Origin: JAVVPO01 sp036655715
GTDB lineage: Bacteria; Bacillota; Clostridia; Lachnospirales; Cellulosilyticaceae
DNA length: 64,000 nt
Reading direction: 5' to 3'
NCBI GenBank assembly: GCA_036655715.1
Contig: JAVVPO010000001.1
Span: 1 to 64,000, forward strand
Below, piece by piece: positions 55,304-64,000 of this stretch. Within the stretch, counting starts at the first letter, position 1. Each line of letters opens with the position of its first letter. Under the pieces are notes generated by a model. The model was given only the letters and a program-made list of their open reading frames with translations, did not search any database and was not told where the DNA came from. A program made the translations under genes and the position numbers.

Positions 55304-56757
55304 TGGACATCCTCCTGCTTTATAAACTCTTTAACAATCTCTGAGTCATCAAAGTGGATAATTCTATCTTTTAAAATCTGATAATTTTCATGTCCTTTTC
55401 CTGCAATTAGAATAACATCATCCTTTTGCGCTTCGCTTAAGGCTTTAAGAATTGCTTCTTTTCTATCTACTATCTTAATGTACTTATCTGTATGTTTTCT
55501 AGTTCCTACTTCTACTTGATCTAGAATCGTTATTGGATCTTCACTTCTTGGATTATCTGAGGTAATCATCACATGATGAGAATATTTAGCTGCAACCTCT
55601 CCCATGATAGGACGTTTAGTATTATCTCTATCACCACCACAACCAAATACTGTTATAATTCTTCCTTTAGCAAATTGCGTGATGGCTTGCAATACATTTT
55701 CTAGACCATCTGGTGTATGTGCATAATCCACTATTACACTATAGCCTTTTGAAGATGCAAAGGACTGAATACGCCCTGGTACGCCCTTTACCGTTTCTAA
55801 ACTGCTTAAAATATGGTTCATTGGGATACCTAGTTTTTCAGCTGCTATAATAACGCTTAAAGTATTGTACACTGTAAATTTACCTGGAATAGGTACACTT
55901 ACTTTATAATTAGCTGTTGGCGTTATAAGTGTGTAAGTTACACCTGTTGCTGTAATACAAATATCTTCAGCTGTATAATCAGCCTCATGATCTATACCAT
56001 AAGTAATCACGTCACATTTACTATTAGCTAAAATAAGCTCTGCATAATCACTATCTTTATTAATAATACCAATATCACACAAACCAAATAATTTGGCTTT
56101 TGCTAATGCATAATTTTCCATTGTATGATGGAAATCTAAGTGGTCCTGTGTTAAGTTAGTAAAAATACCCACTTTAAACTTACAGCCATCTACCCTACTC
56201 AGTTCTAATGCATGTGAAGATACTTCCATCAAAGTATATTTCACATCATTTTCTACCATTTTCCCAAAAAGTCTTTGTAAATCAATAGATTCAGGTGTTG
56301 TACGCTCTGACTTAATAATTTGCTGACCTATACGATTTTCAATTGTACCTATAATACCTATTTTTTGCTCATAACTTTCTAAAATCTGACCTAGTAAAAA
56401 TGTGATACTTGTTTTACCATTTGTTCCAGTCACACCTACTAAATTCAACTTATCAGATGGGCAATCATACATATTGTTAGCTAGCACTGCCATTGTCTTT
56501 CTCGTATCCGCCACTTTGACAACAGTAATTCCCTTTATCTTAATCTCAACATCTTTCTGTACGACAATCACCTTTGCACCGTTTTGGATTGCTGTATCAA
56601 TAAAGCGATGTCCATCTACTGTAAATCCTTCTATCGCAATAAACAAGCCTGTTTTTGTCTTGATTCTTGAGTCGTATATGATAGCATCTACATTTTGAGT
56701 TAATTCACCGCATATTAGTTCATAACTTATTTCACCAAGTAAACTTTTTAATAACAT
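55300..56757 (-). CDS. murE: UDP-MurNAc-tripeptide synthetase, meso-DAP-adding
   Basis: A 485-residue Mur ligase adding the third residue of the stem peptide. The P-loop is GVTGTNGKTSITFLL near residue 108, and the DNPRSEDP motif near residue 405 is that of meso-diaminopimelate-specific enzymes rather than Lys-specific ones. YAHTPDGLENVL and GCGGDRDNTKRPIMG are conserved. AGGAGG precedes the ATG. Cell walls of this organism should therefore be of the A1-gamma DAP type. Confidence 0.97.
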   Translation of the reverse strand: MLLKSLLGEISYELICGELTQNVDAIIYDSRIKTKTGLFIAIEGFTVDGHRFIDTAIQNGAKVIVVQKDVEIKIKGITVVKVADTRKTMAVLANNMYDCPSDKLNLVGVTGTNGKTSITFLLGQILESYEQKIGIIGTIENRIGQQIIKSERTTPESIDLQRLFGKMVENDVKYTLMEVSSHALELSRVDGCKFKVGIFTNLTQDHLDFHHTMENYALAKAKLFGLCDIGIINKDSDYAELILANSKCDVITYGIDHEADYTAEDICITATGVTYTLITPTANYKVSVPIPGKFTVYNTLSVIIAAEKLGIPMNHILSSLETVKGVPGRIQSFASSKGYSVIVDYAHTPDGLENVLQAITQFAKGRIITVFGCGGDRDNTKRPIMGEVAAKYSHHVMITSDNPRSEDPITILDQVEVGTRKHTDKYIKIVDRKEAILKALSEAQKDDVILIAGKGHENYQILKDRIIHFDDSEIVKEFIKQEDVQ

Positions 56758-56832
56758 GTCAAACCTCCTATCTTCAACTAGTAGCTATTTCTTTGTTATT
56801 ATATCACGACTTTACCATATAAAAAAGATGTG

Positions 56833-58782
56833 TTACTCCGTATATAGAAGAATTTTACTGGTTTTATTAATTGTTTCTTCCTCTCTTGGGAACTGAGAAA
56901 CAATTAGCTTACCTCCTCCTATGATTTCAACATTTAATCCCTGTTTATGAGCTAGTTCTTTAGCATCTTTGACCGCTAGATTTTCAAACATTGGGACATT
57001 AACTGTCTGTACTTCTTCCATCCCTAATTCTTTTTCTGTATAAACAGGTTCTACACCTAAATAAGGTAATGCATTTGCCATAATACTCTTCATAACCGGA
57101 CCGGCCACTGCTCCTCCATAATATAACCCTTGTGGCTCATCAATCATAACAAGCCCTATTACCTCTGAGTTTTCAGCCGGTGCAAATGACATAAATGAGG
57201 CTATGTATTTTCCAGAACGTCTAGGAAGTTTTTCTGAAGTTGCTGTCTTCCCTCCTATACGATAACCTGGTATGTAACTTTTATTTCCTGTCCCTTCTGA
57301 GACAACACTTTCTAATATCACTTTAAGTTGTTCACTTGTTTGCGTAGATATAACTTGTTCTCCTTTATCATACTTAAACTCTTCTATGACATTCCCCTCA
57401 TCATCAACTACTTGTTTTCCAAAATGAGGTGTAATCATATAGCCCCCATTAATGACCGCTGAAGCTCCTCTTAAAAGCTGCATAGGTGTAATTTGAAAAG
57501 ATTGCCCAAAAGACATGGTCGCAAGTTCTACAGGACCTATCTTATTAGGTGCATGCAAAATACCTACCGCCTCACCTGGTAAGTCAATCCCAGTTTTACT
57601 TTTAAAGCCAAACTTAACCATATAATTATAAAAAGCTTCCGCACCTACATCTTCTGCTACATCCATAAAAACTGGATTACAAGAATTTTGAACGCCTTGA
57701 GTAAAAGTTTGTGTCCCATGAGATCTTGGACTTCTCCAACATTTAATTGTACGCCCGGCTACAACTCTACAACTATTACATTCAAACATTGTATTAGGTG
57801 TAACTACCCCGCTCTCAAGCCCCATAGCAGAGGTAAATACTTTAAATGTAGAACCTGGTTCATAGGTATCATTAATAACAAAATTACGCCACATTTGATT
57901 AAGATGTTTTTGTTTTTCTTCTTGGCCAAGAAGTGTCCACTCTGATTCTACTTCTGGTATGTTTATTGTAAATGGTTCATTCAAATCAAAGCTTGGAGAA
58001 TTTGCCATGGCATAAATTTCTCCATTTTGTGGATTCATCAGTATAATAGCTCCACGCTTTGCATTTTTTTCTGCTACAACTTTATCAATGGCTTGTTGGG
58101 TATATTGTTGAAGCGTTACATCAAGTGTTGTCACCAAATGATTACCATTTGTCGGCTCTGCTCTTACTTCCGCCTCTTTCATCCTTCGCTCTCCACGTCC
58201 ATTCGTTTCCATTAGAATATTACCTGATTCACCCTTTAAATAAGAATCATACTGAACCTCTAGCCCGATAATCCCTTGATTATCTTTTCCAACGAATCCT
58301 ATTACATGTGCTGCTAGATCATTGTAAGGGTAATACCTTTTAGAATCTTCATCAACTTTTACTCCCGGTAAATTCATATTACGTATTTCATCAGCCACTT
58401 CTTTATCTACTTTTGTTGCAATCCTTTCAAAAGCAACCTTTTTAGTCACCTTTTTATAAACTTTTTCATAATTCATTTCAAGTTTTTCAGATAGCACTCT
58501 AGAAACTTCTACCGCATCTTTTATTTGAGCATGTACAACTCCAATAGTTGATATAGAGCCACTTTGGGCTATAATCTCCATATTTCTATCATAGATACTC
58601 CCACGAGTTGCTGGTATGGTCCTATCCCTAGTATGCTGCTTAAGTGCTTTTTCTTGTAAAACCTTTCCCTCGACAATCTGTACATATCCTAACCTTACTA
58701 TAATAGCAATCATTCCCACTATAAACAGTATAGTCACTATCAATATTCTACGTTTAATAGTAAGTGGCACCTTATCTTGCAT
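56833..58782 (-). CDS. spoVD: Class B penicillin-binding protein, SpoVD-like, one PASTA domain
   Basis: A 649-residue transpeptidase. One N-terminal membrane anchor (about 12-33), a dimerisation domain with ATRGSIYDRN, then the transpeptidase domain: EPGSTFK (active Ser and Lys), SCN (SxN motif) and, where KTG is usual, GGKTATSEK, i.e. KTA. A single PASTA domain occupies the last ~60 residues. Proteins of this type cross-link the spore cortex (SpoVD) or the septum (FtsI/Pbp2B). Its pairing with a similar gene just upstream suggests one septal and one sporulation enzyme; assigning SpoVD to this copy is inference. Confidence 0.85.
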   Translation of the reverse strand: MQDKVPLTIKRRILIVTILFIVGMIAIIVRLGYVQIVEGKVLQEKALKQHTRDRTIPATRGSIYDRNMEIIAQSGSISTIGVVHAQIKDAVEVSRVLSEKLEMNYEKVYKKVTKKVAFERIATKVDKEVADEIRNMNLPGVKVDEDSKRYYPYNDLAAHVIGFVGKDNQGIIGLEVQYDSYLKGESGNILMETNGRGERRMKEAEVRAEPTNGNHLVTTLDVTLQQYTQQAIDKVVAEKNAKRGAIILMNPQNGEIYAMANSPSFDLNEPFTINIPEVESEWTLLGQEEKQKHLNQMWRNFVINDTYEPGSTFKVFTSAMGLESGVVTPNTMFECNSCRVVAGRTIKCWRSPRSHGTQTFTQGVQNSCNPVFMDVAEDVGAEAFYNYMVKFGFKSKTGIDLPGEAVGILHAPNKIGPVELATMSFGQSFQITPMQLLRGASAVINGGYMITPHFGKQVVDDEGNVIEEFKYDKGEQVISTQTSEQLKVILESVVSEGTGNKSYIPGYRIGGKTATSEKLPRRSGKYIASFMSFAPAENSEVIGLVMIDEPQGLYYGGAVAGPVMKSIMANALPYLGVEPVYTEKELGMEEVQTVNVPMFENLAVKDAKELAHKQGLNVEIIGGGKLIVSQFPREEETINKTSKILLYTE

Positions 58783-58851
58783 AAAAAAATCCTCCCTTTC
58801 TTAAAATTCATCTTAACTAAAGTGTATTTTAAAAAGGGAGGCAATATGCCA

Positions 58852-61017
58852 TTATTGGATTGTTTGTACAATTATTTCCTTATCTTTTTCAATTTTAGTT
58901 CCAACTTTTGGTACTTGTGAAATAATTTTTCCACTACCACTCGGTTTTAATTTGAATAATCCGTCTACTACCACACCTGCCTCTTCTAATGTAAGCCCTG
59001 CTAAATCAGGCACTACCACTATATTATTTGGTTGGTCTGTTTCAAGATAAATCTTGACCGTACCACCTTTTGGCATCTTAGTCCCAGGAACTGGATATTG
59101 TCCTGTTACTTTTGTTCCCACACCTATCGTTTCATAAATAAGCTCCTCGGTCACTAAACGCTCAATACTTGTATAAAGATTAGTGTTTGTCACATCCGGT
59201 ACAACAGCCATACTAATAGTTGGTGCTTCCGCATTCATATCCGTTGAGATTCCTAGATAAGGTAATACATTTTCCATAATTTCTTTATACGTATTAGCAG
59301 GTACGCCCACGCCTTCACTAGCTTCATCAAACAGAACTAATGTAACAACTTCTGGATCTTCTATTGGCGCATATCCAATAAATGAAATAATCTCTTTTCC
59401 TTCTTCACGTGGTTGTTTCTCGGCTGTTCCTGTCTTTCCACCCATTCTGTATCCTGGTATAGCTGCCGAAACGCCAGTTCCTCCTCCCGTAATAACTTTT
59501 TCCATATAAGCAGTCATTTGAGCTGAAGTTATATTAGAAATAACTTGTCTTTTAACTTCTGGCACTTTTTCATAAACTACGTTATTATCCGGATCTACAA
59601 CCTGTGAGACAACATACGGTTGCATAAGGTATCCCCCATTAATAACTGCTGAAAATCCAGTTAATACTTGCATAGTTGTAGCTGTAAAGTTTTGTCCCAT
59701 GGAATTCGTTGCTTTTTCAACAGGGCCTAACTTATTTACATTATGTAACTGACCTTTAGCCTCACCTGGTAAATCAATGCCTGTTAGCTCGCCAAACCCA
59801 TACTTCTTTAAATATTCATCAAATTTTTCTTTAGGCATATTTTGAGTAATGGCGATAATCCCAGGGTTACATGAATTTGCAAGAACTTGTTCTAAGGTTT
59901 GTAATCCATGTCCTGATGTTTTCCAACATCCAATCCTTCTATCGGCAACTGTGGCATGGCCTATACAGTTAAACTGGAAACTTTCATCCACATAACCTTC
60001 TTCTAAAGCTGCTGATACAATAAGTGGTTTAACCGTAGAACCCGGTTCATAAGCATGTTGTATATTAAAGTTTTGCCATGCTTTATTTAATAGTTTTGTC
60101 TGGTCTTCACCTTTTAAACTATCCCAATAGCTCTTACCTACTTGATCTGATAAGTTAGTATACTTATTAGGATTAAAGTGAGGATAAGAATACATGGCAT
60201 AAACTTCTCCTGTTTTGGGATTCATCACAAGTGCCGCTGCATTAAGCGGCGTGGTTTGTTTTATGTATTTGGTCATTGTTTGCTCTACATACTGCTGAAT
60301 TACTTCATCAATCGTAAGAACTACCATACTTCCATTGGTTGCTGAAGCAATTTCTGTGGTTACAATATTACCATCTTGCAATTTAGGAAATATACGACCG
60401 GGCTTACCTTTCATATATTCATCATAAGCTTGTTCTATACCGTATTGCCCATTTTCATTGTTATAGAACCCTATAGTTTGAGCAGCTAATTCATTCTTAG
60501 GATATTTTCTCTCAAATGTTTCTTCATACCATACACCTTTTAACCGCTGTTTATTCAGACTTTCCATATCTTCTGCACTAATATGTTTCATAAAAATTTT
60601 GTATTGTAATTCTCCATTATCCGTAATTAGCTTGGTAATGTCTGCTACACTTTTTCCTGAGTACTCAGCTAAAGCTTTATAAGTCTTTTGCTTCTCTGCT
60701 TCTTCTTGCTCTAATAATCTTTTAGGATCAAGTACTATATTATAAACAATAGTGCTTGTAGCTATTGTTCTACTATTTCTATCTACAATATTCCCACGAA
60801 GTGCATCTAGTTCAGACTCGGTCCCACTCATACGTTCTAATACTTCTCTTTCAAACTCTTCACCTTTTACAACTTTAAAATAGCCAATTCTACCAACTAA
60901 TGCAACAAGGGCAAGTACAAAAAGCACTCTCATGATATTCAAGCGACTCTTCACCCTTGCCATATTTCCACCTATGCCATTTAGATTCTTTTTAGTTCTT
61001 CTTTTTTTTCTTGCCAT
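58852..61017 (-). CDS. Class B penicillin-binding protein, FtsI/Pbp2B-like, two PASTA domains
   Basis: A 721-residue transpeptidase. A basic N terminus (ARKKRRTKK) and one membrane anchor (about 30-47) precede a dimerisation domain with ALRGNIVDRN and a transpeptidase domain: EPGSTVK, SCN (NSCNPGI) and GGKTGTAEK. Two PASTA domains follow (VVPDVTNTNLYTSIERL and VVPDLAGLTLEEAGVV), which can bind muropeptides or help localisation. It follows ftsL in the cluster, the usual place of the division-specific PBP that works with FtsW. The ribosome binding site AGGATGAAG is modest. Confidence 0.9.
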   Translation of the reverse strand: MARKKRRTKKNLNGIGGNMARVKSRLNIMRVLFVLALVALVGRIGYFKVVKGEEFEREVLERMSGTESELDALRGNIVDRNSRTIATSTIVYNIVLDPKRLLEQEEAEKQKTYKALAEYSGKSVADITKLITDNGELQYKIFMKHISAEDMESLNKQRLKGVWYEETFERKYPKNELAAQTIGFYNNENGQYGIEQAYDEYMKGKPGRIFPKLQDGNIVTTEIASATNGSMVVLTIDEVIQQYVEQTMTKYIKQTTPLNAAALVMNPKTGEVYAMYSYPHFNPNKYTNLSDQVGKSYWDSLKGEDQTKLLNKAWQNFNIQHAYEPGSTVKPLIVSAALEEGYVDESFQFNCIGHATVADRRIGCWKTSGHGLQTLEQVLANSCNPGIIAITQNMPKEKFDEYLKKYGFGELTGIDLPGEAKGQLHNVNKLGPVEKATNSMGQNFTATTMQVLTGFSAVINGGYLMQPYVVSQVVDPDNNVVYEKVPEVKRQVISNITSAQMTAYMEKVITGGGTGVSAAIPGYRMGGKTGTAEKQPREEGKEIISFIGYAPIEDPEVVTLVLFDEASEGVGVPANTYKEIMENVLPYLGISTDMNAEAPTISMAVVPDVTNTNLYTSIERLVTEELIYETIGVGTKVTGQYPVPGTKMPKGGTVKIYLETDQPNNIVVVPDLAGLTLEEAGVVVDGLFKLKPSGSGKIISQVPKVGTKIEKDKEIIVQTIQ

Positions 61018-61028
61018 TGATCTTCATC

Positions 61029-61466
61029 CTATTCATTGTATACAGTATGACTTTCTTTTGGTAGTTCAATGTACACGACTTGATGTGGTAAAGGCTCTGA
61101 CATATCTAATTGTGTAGAAGCTATATATTGGATATACTCTAAATTAAGAGTAGATGCAATAGTAGATTCTATACTATTAATAGCACTCTTCGTATCACGG
61201 AGTTCTGTATTGATTGCCTTTAACTCATTTTGCTTAATAGTAAGTTGCGCACTAACATAAACAAAAGAAAATGCTGCCCCAAATAATATTAACCCACAAA
61301 TCCCCATTTTTAGATTAAAAAATATAGCCTCTTTTTTATTTGGCTGAGTACGTCTTCTCGTAAGTGGTGGTTCTTCCTGCCTTGGTAAAGGGTATGGTAC
61401 TGCACTACTTTTATACGCTTCACTTCCGTACTGATAGCCATACCTTGTTTCAGGCTTTTTCCCCAT
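61029..61466 (-). CDS. ftsL: Cell division protein FtsL-like
   Basis: A 145-residue bitopic membrane protein: ~45 residues of basic, Pro-rich cytoplasmic tail, one membrane segment (about 50-72) and a Lys/Glu/Leu-rich coiled coil (KQNELKAINTELRDTKSAINSIEST). Sequence is poorly conserved in this family; the call rests on size, topology and position between rsmH and the first PBP gene. It should join FtsQ and DivIC to activate septal synthesis. Confidence 0.8.
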   Translation of the reverse strand: MGKKPETRYGYQYGSEAYKSSAVPYPLPRQEEPPLTRRRTQPNKKEAIFFNLKMGICGLILFGAAFSFVYVSAQLTIKQNELKAINTELRDTKSAINSIESTIASTLNLEYIQYIASTQLDMSEPLPHQVVYIELPKESHTVYNE

Positions 61467-61514
61467 CGTTATCCCTCCTATTTATTGGTTACAATCATCT
61501 TTCTAGATATCCCT

Positions 61515-62450
61515 CTAGATCTTTTCTATTACGCGAAGTTTTGCACTTCTAGCTCTTGGATTAACCTCTAATTCCTCGTCTGAAGGTAAGATAGGTTTTC
61601 TAGTGATAACTTTTACTTGCTTCTCTTTACCACATATACATATTGGAAAATGCTTTGGACACGTACATGGATCTTCTAATGTCTTATAAGTATGTTTAAC
61701 AATTCTATCCTCTAGCGAATGGAACGTAATAATGCATAGTCTGCCACCTGATTTCAAGTTTTTGACTGTATCTAATATGGTAGGTTCAATAATATCAAGT
61801 TCTCTATTTACTTCTATTCTAATAGCTTGGAAAGTTCTCTTCGCTGGATGTGGCCCATCTCTTCTCGCATTATGAGGAATAGCTTTTTTAATAATATCAA
61901 CAAGTTCATAAGTTGTTTCTACAGGTTTTGTTTTCCTAGCCTCTACTATAAAAACAGCTACTCGTCTAGCCCATTTCTCTTCTCCCCAGTCTTTAATGAC
62001 TCTACACAGTTCATCTTCGCTATACTCATTAACTACTTCATAGGCACTAAATGCACTATCTTGATTCATACGCATATCTAGTCTTGCATCATGCATATAA
62101 GAAAATCCTCTACTTGGTTCATCTAATTGATGTGAAGATACGCCTAAATCAATTAGCATCCCATCAATACCGTCTACTTCTAATTCCGCTAATACACTAT
62201 CGATATTTTCAAAGTTACTTTTAACAACTGTTACCTTAGGCTCCATATCTTTAAGCCTTTGTGTTGAAGCATTAAGAGCATTCTGATCTTGGTCAATCCC
62301 TATAAAGTGCCCTTCTTTTGAAAGTCTTTTACAAACTTCCTTAGCGTGTCCAGCACCACCTAATGTGCCATCAACATATATGCCTGTTGCCTTAATATCA
62401 AGTCCTTCTATACATTCATTTAATAATACTGACATATGTTCAAAATTCAT
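61515..62450 (-). CDS. rsmH: 16S rRNA (cytosine-1402-N4)-methyltransferase
   Basis: A 311-residue SAM-dependent methyltransferase modifying C1402 in the decoding centre. MSVLLNECIEGL, VDGTLGGAGHAKEV (SAM motif), GIDQDQNAL, DGMLIDLGVSSHQLDEPSRGFSY and FQAIRIEVNREL are all conserved, as is HSLEDRIVKH near the C terminus and a Cys-rich CTCPKHFPICIC insertion. AAAGGTGG precedes the ATG. Second gene of the cluster after mraZ. Confidence 0.98.
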   Translation of the reverse strand: MNFEHMSVLLNECIEGLDIKATGIYVDGTLGGAGHAKEVCKRLSKEGHFIGIDQDQNALNASTQRLKDMEPKVTVVKSNFENIDSVLAELEVDGIDGMLIDLGVSSHQLDEPSRGFSYMHDARLDMRMNQDSAFSAYEVVNEYSEDELCRVIKDWGEEKWARRVAVFIVEARKTKPVETTYELVDIIKKAIPHNARRDGPHPAKRTFQAIRIEVNRELDIIEPTILDTVKNLKSGGRLCIITFHSLEDRIVKHTYKTLEDPCTCPKHFPICICGKEKQVKVITRKPILPSDEELEVNPRARSAKLRVIEKI

Positions 62451-62463
62451 TTTATTTCCACCT

Positions 62464-62922
62464 TTATATTCCTAATTCTTCCATCTGTTCTGCTAAAGAG
62501 TTTGCATCAAACTCTTGTTCATTGTAGTCATCCCATTTGCTACTACTCCACACCTCGATACGATTACTCATACCTATAAATACTATGTCTTTTTCTATAC
62601 AAGAATATACTACCAAGTTGCTTGGAATAAGAATTCTTCCTTGCTTGTCCATTGTACACTCTGCAGCTCCTGCCAAGAAAAATCTAACAAATTTACGTGC
62701 GTTCGTATTAGTAATGGGAAGTGCTTTCAATTTTTGCTCAAATTGTTTCCACTCTTCCAGGGTATAAATAAACAAACAACCATCTAGGCCTTTTGTAAGG
62801 ATGAAGGATTCACCTAATAGACTTCTATATTTAGAAGGTATAATGACTCTACATTTATCATCTAGACTATGCTTATATTCTCCTATAAACACATCCTCCA
62901 CCATCCCCCTCTTTTGCTCCAT
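62464..62922 (-). CDS. mraZ: Transcriptional regulator MraZ
   Basis: A 152-residue double AbrB-like DNA-binding protein that controls the division cluster from its own promoter. FIGEYKHSLDDKCRVIIPSKYR is the first repeat and MDKQGRILIPS the second. The first DxKGR motif reads DDKCR, a Gly-to-Cys change at a normally invariant place. Start is uncertain: the ATG at 62922 has a weak site (AGTGGG), while a GTG at 62892 gives the family-typical FIGEY start but has poor ribosome spacing. First gene of the dcw cluster. Confidence 0.93.
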   Translation of the reverse strand: MEQKRGMVEDVFIGEYKHSLDDKCRVIIPSKYRSLLGESFILTKGLDGCLFIYTLEEWKQFEQKLKALPITNTNARKFVRFFLAGAAECTMDKQGRILIPSNLVVYSCIEKDIVFIGMSNRIEVWSSSKWDDYNEQEFDANSLAEQMEELGI

Positions 62923-63044
62923 TTTTACCCACTTCTCACCACTTTCTTTTATTCTATTGCTTTGTCAATTATTTTTCAAGTGTTAATAAGCATTTTTATT
63001 AAGTTTTTAGATTTTCTTTCTTATAAAATAGTAAAATAAATCTC

Positions 63045-63080
63045 AAAAAAAATCTGATATCCCAAAGGGACATCAGATTT
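63045..63080 (-). terminator. Terminator of the Spo0E-like gene
   Basis: An almost perfect inverted repeat (63050-63063 with 63067-63080, one mismatch) with a 3-base loop is followed by a long T run on the minus strand; it isolates the gene from mraZ. Confidence 0.85.
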
Positions 63081-63111
63081 CATCTTGAACCACTCATATT
63101 ACCCATTAGAC

Positions 63112-63273
63112 CTAAGCTAATTGATAATTTCTATAATATTCAACAATCAAATTATCTAACTCTTGGCTTAAGCTATATACTTCAGTCATATCATCTGTGT
63201 ACAAATCCACATGGCCCACCAGCTCATTAAGAGCATACTGTAAATCACCAATGTTACTTTCTACTTTATTCAT
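63112..63273 (-). CDS. Spo0E-like sporulation regulatory phosphatase
   Basis: A 53-residue protein containing SLSQELDNLIVEYY near residues 33-46, the SxxxD signature of Spo0E-family aspartyl-phosphate phosphatases that remove phosphate from Spo0A and so delay sporulation. GGAGGG lies 7 bases before the ATG. It is monocistronic with its own terminator, located between lgt and mraZ. The first 25 residues are variable, as usual. It is too short to be found by length alone. Confidence 0.85.
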   Translation of the reverse strand: MNKVESNIGDLQYALNELVGHVDLYTDDMTEVYSLSQELDNLIVEYYRNYQLA

Positions 63274-63372
63274 CTCAATCCCTCCAGTAAATCAAAAAAA
63301 TAATGTTTTTATTTCTCTCTCTATAAAAATATTATACTTTGAATTTTGGAAAAAATCAACATTTATTTACAT

Positions 63373-63999
63373 TTATTTGTATATTATATTCTTCCTATAG
63401 TTCTTTCGACAAACTATGAATCCTATCAGCCCTACTATGATGGAAATAATTGCCACTACCTGAGATGCAGGTATATTAATATTATTTAAAATGAGTTGAT
63501 CCGTACGTAATCCCTCTATCCAAAATCTACCCACGCCATATCCTGCTAAGTATAAAAAGAATATTTCACCATCTGCTTTTTTGTACTTACGATAAATAAG
63601 TAGTATAATCAGTAACCCTAAATTCCATACTGATTCATAGAAGAACGTGGGATGAACTTGTATATACTCCATACCATTTTCAACAACTATATGATCAATG
63701 ATATTTTGCGTCAGCGGCGTGGCTGCATCCTCTCTTAGTATCCTCATCGCTAAAAAGTTATTTGTATAATCTCCAAAAGCTTCTTTATTAACAAAGTTAC
63801 CATATCTACCTATTGTTTGCCCAACAAGTAGCCCATAGATAGCTATATCCCCAAACTTCCAAAATTCAATCTTTTTCATCTTTGTATAAATGATAGCTAC
63901 TAAAATAGAAGCTATTATAGCACCATAGATAGCAATACCGCCTTCTCTTAAATTAAGAATGCTACCTAAATTATCTTTATAGTGATCCCAGTTAAATAT
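63373..63999 (-). CDS. lgt: Prolipoprotein diacylglyceryl transferase (partial, N terminus outside window)
   Basis: The frame runs through the right edge, so the first part of the gene is missing; 208 codons are present. It is a polytopic membrane enzyme that adds diacylglycerol to lipobox Cys residues. REGGIAIYGA is the conserved loop and GRYGNFVNKEAFG the signature, followed by YIQVHPTFFYESVWNLG and GRFWIEGLRTDQL. It would lipidate proteins such as the SBP lipoprotein in this window. The Met at 63879 is internal, not the start. Confidence 0.95.
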   Translation of the reverse strand: MFNWDHYKDNLGSILNLREGGIAIYGAIIASILVAIIYTKMKKIEFWKFGDIAIYGLLVGQTIGRYGNFVNKEAFGDYTNNFLAMRILREDAATPLTQNIIDHIVVENGMEYIQVHPTFFYESVWNLGLLIILLIYRKYKKADGEIFFLYLAGYGVGRFWIEGLRTDQLILNNINIPASQVVAIISIIVGLIGFIVCRKNYRKNIIYK

Positions 64000-64000
64000 A

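Noticed and set aside
63373..63879. Complete lgt starting at the Met at 63879
   Set aside because: The frame continues with conserved Lgt sequence (REGGIAIYGA) to the window edge, so the gene is truncated by the window.
1..64000. CRISPR array, prophage, insertion sequence or tRNA cluster
   Set aside because: I looked for regularly spaced repeats, transposase or phage proteins and tRNA-like GTTCGA segments and saw none; repeated short hairpins are single terminators with different sequences.

Overview
This 64 kb window reads as the core chromosome of a low-GC, endospore-forming Clostridia bacterium. Four kinds of evidence support this: sporulation genes (sigE, sigG, spoIIGA, yqfC, yqfD, a Spo0E-like gene), a T-box-controlled tyrS, codY, and clostridial gene order around mraZ-ftsZ and yqfD-phoH-era. 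Gene content and an Na+-pump decarboxylase operon suggest a Lachnospirales/Cellulosilyticum-type anaerobe, but that placement is inference. MurE carries the DNPR motif, so the peptidoglycan should be of the meso-diaminopimelate type. Almost everything is on the minus strand; only the two small genes at the left edge, tyrS and comM read rightward. No rRNA, tRNA, CRISPR array, prophage or insertion sequence was seen.

Layout: 0-5 kb holds a DUF378 membrane protein, a small P-loop protein, a glycogen debranching enzyme and tyrS with its T-box leader. From 4.7 to 11 kb a minus-strand operon runs galT-like, FtsA-C-terminus-like (broken by an assembly gap), ACT domain, UPF0210, pepD and AI-2E-type permease. 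From 11 to 16.7 kb lie polA, coaE, a lytic transglycosylase and a peptide-binding lipoprotein. From 16.8 to 24.6 kb come rpsU, then yqfC-yqfD-phoH-pgpH-ybeY-cdd-era, then yqzL-recO. From 24.9 to 29.9 kb there is a five-gene biotin-dependent carboxyltransferase/Na+-pump operon. From 29.9 to 44.1 kb are rluB, a methyltransferase, two D,D-carboxypeptidases around scpA-scpB, deoB, xerD, codY, topA, dprA, comM and nrdR. From 44.1 to 64 kb is the division and cell wall cluster (mraZ to ftsZ) followed by spoIIGA-sigE-sigG, with a Spo0E-like gene and a truncated lgt at the right edge.

The genes cover three joined themes: envelope growth and division (mur genes, class B penicillin-binding proteins, ftsW/Q/L/Z, carboxypeptidases), the switch to sporulation (CodY, Spo0E-like, SpoIIGA-SigE, SigG), and core information processing (PolA, TopA, XerD, RecO, ScpAB, TyrRS, Era, YbeY). 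I did not find a convincing new biological system. The most useful anomalies are a 100-N gap flanked by identical 55-bp ends that should be collapsed, a likely frameshift at the start of the same gene, a XerD lacking its C-terminal tail, and the operon joining two carboxyltransferases with a sodium pump. Several start sites given here differ from the longest open frame because the ribosome binding site decides them.
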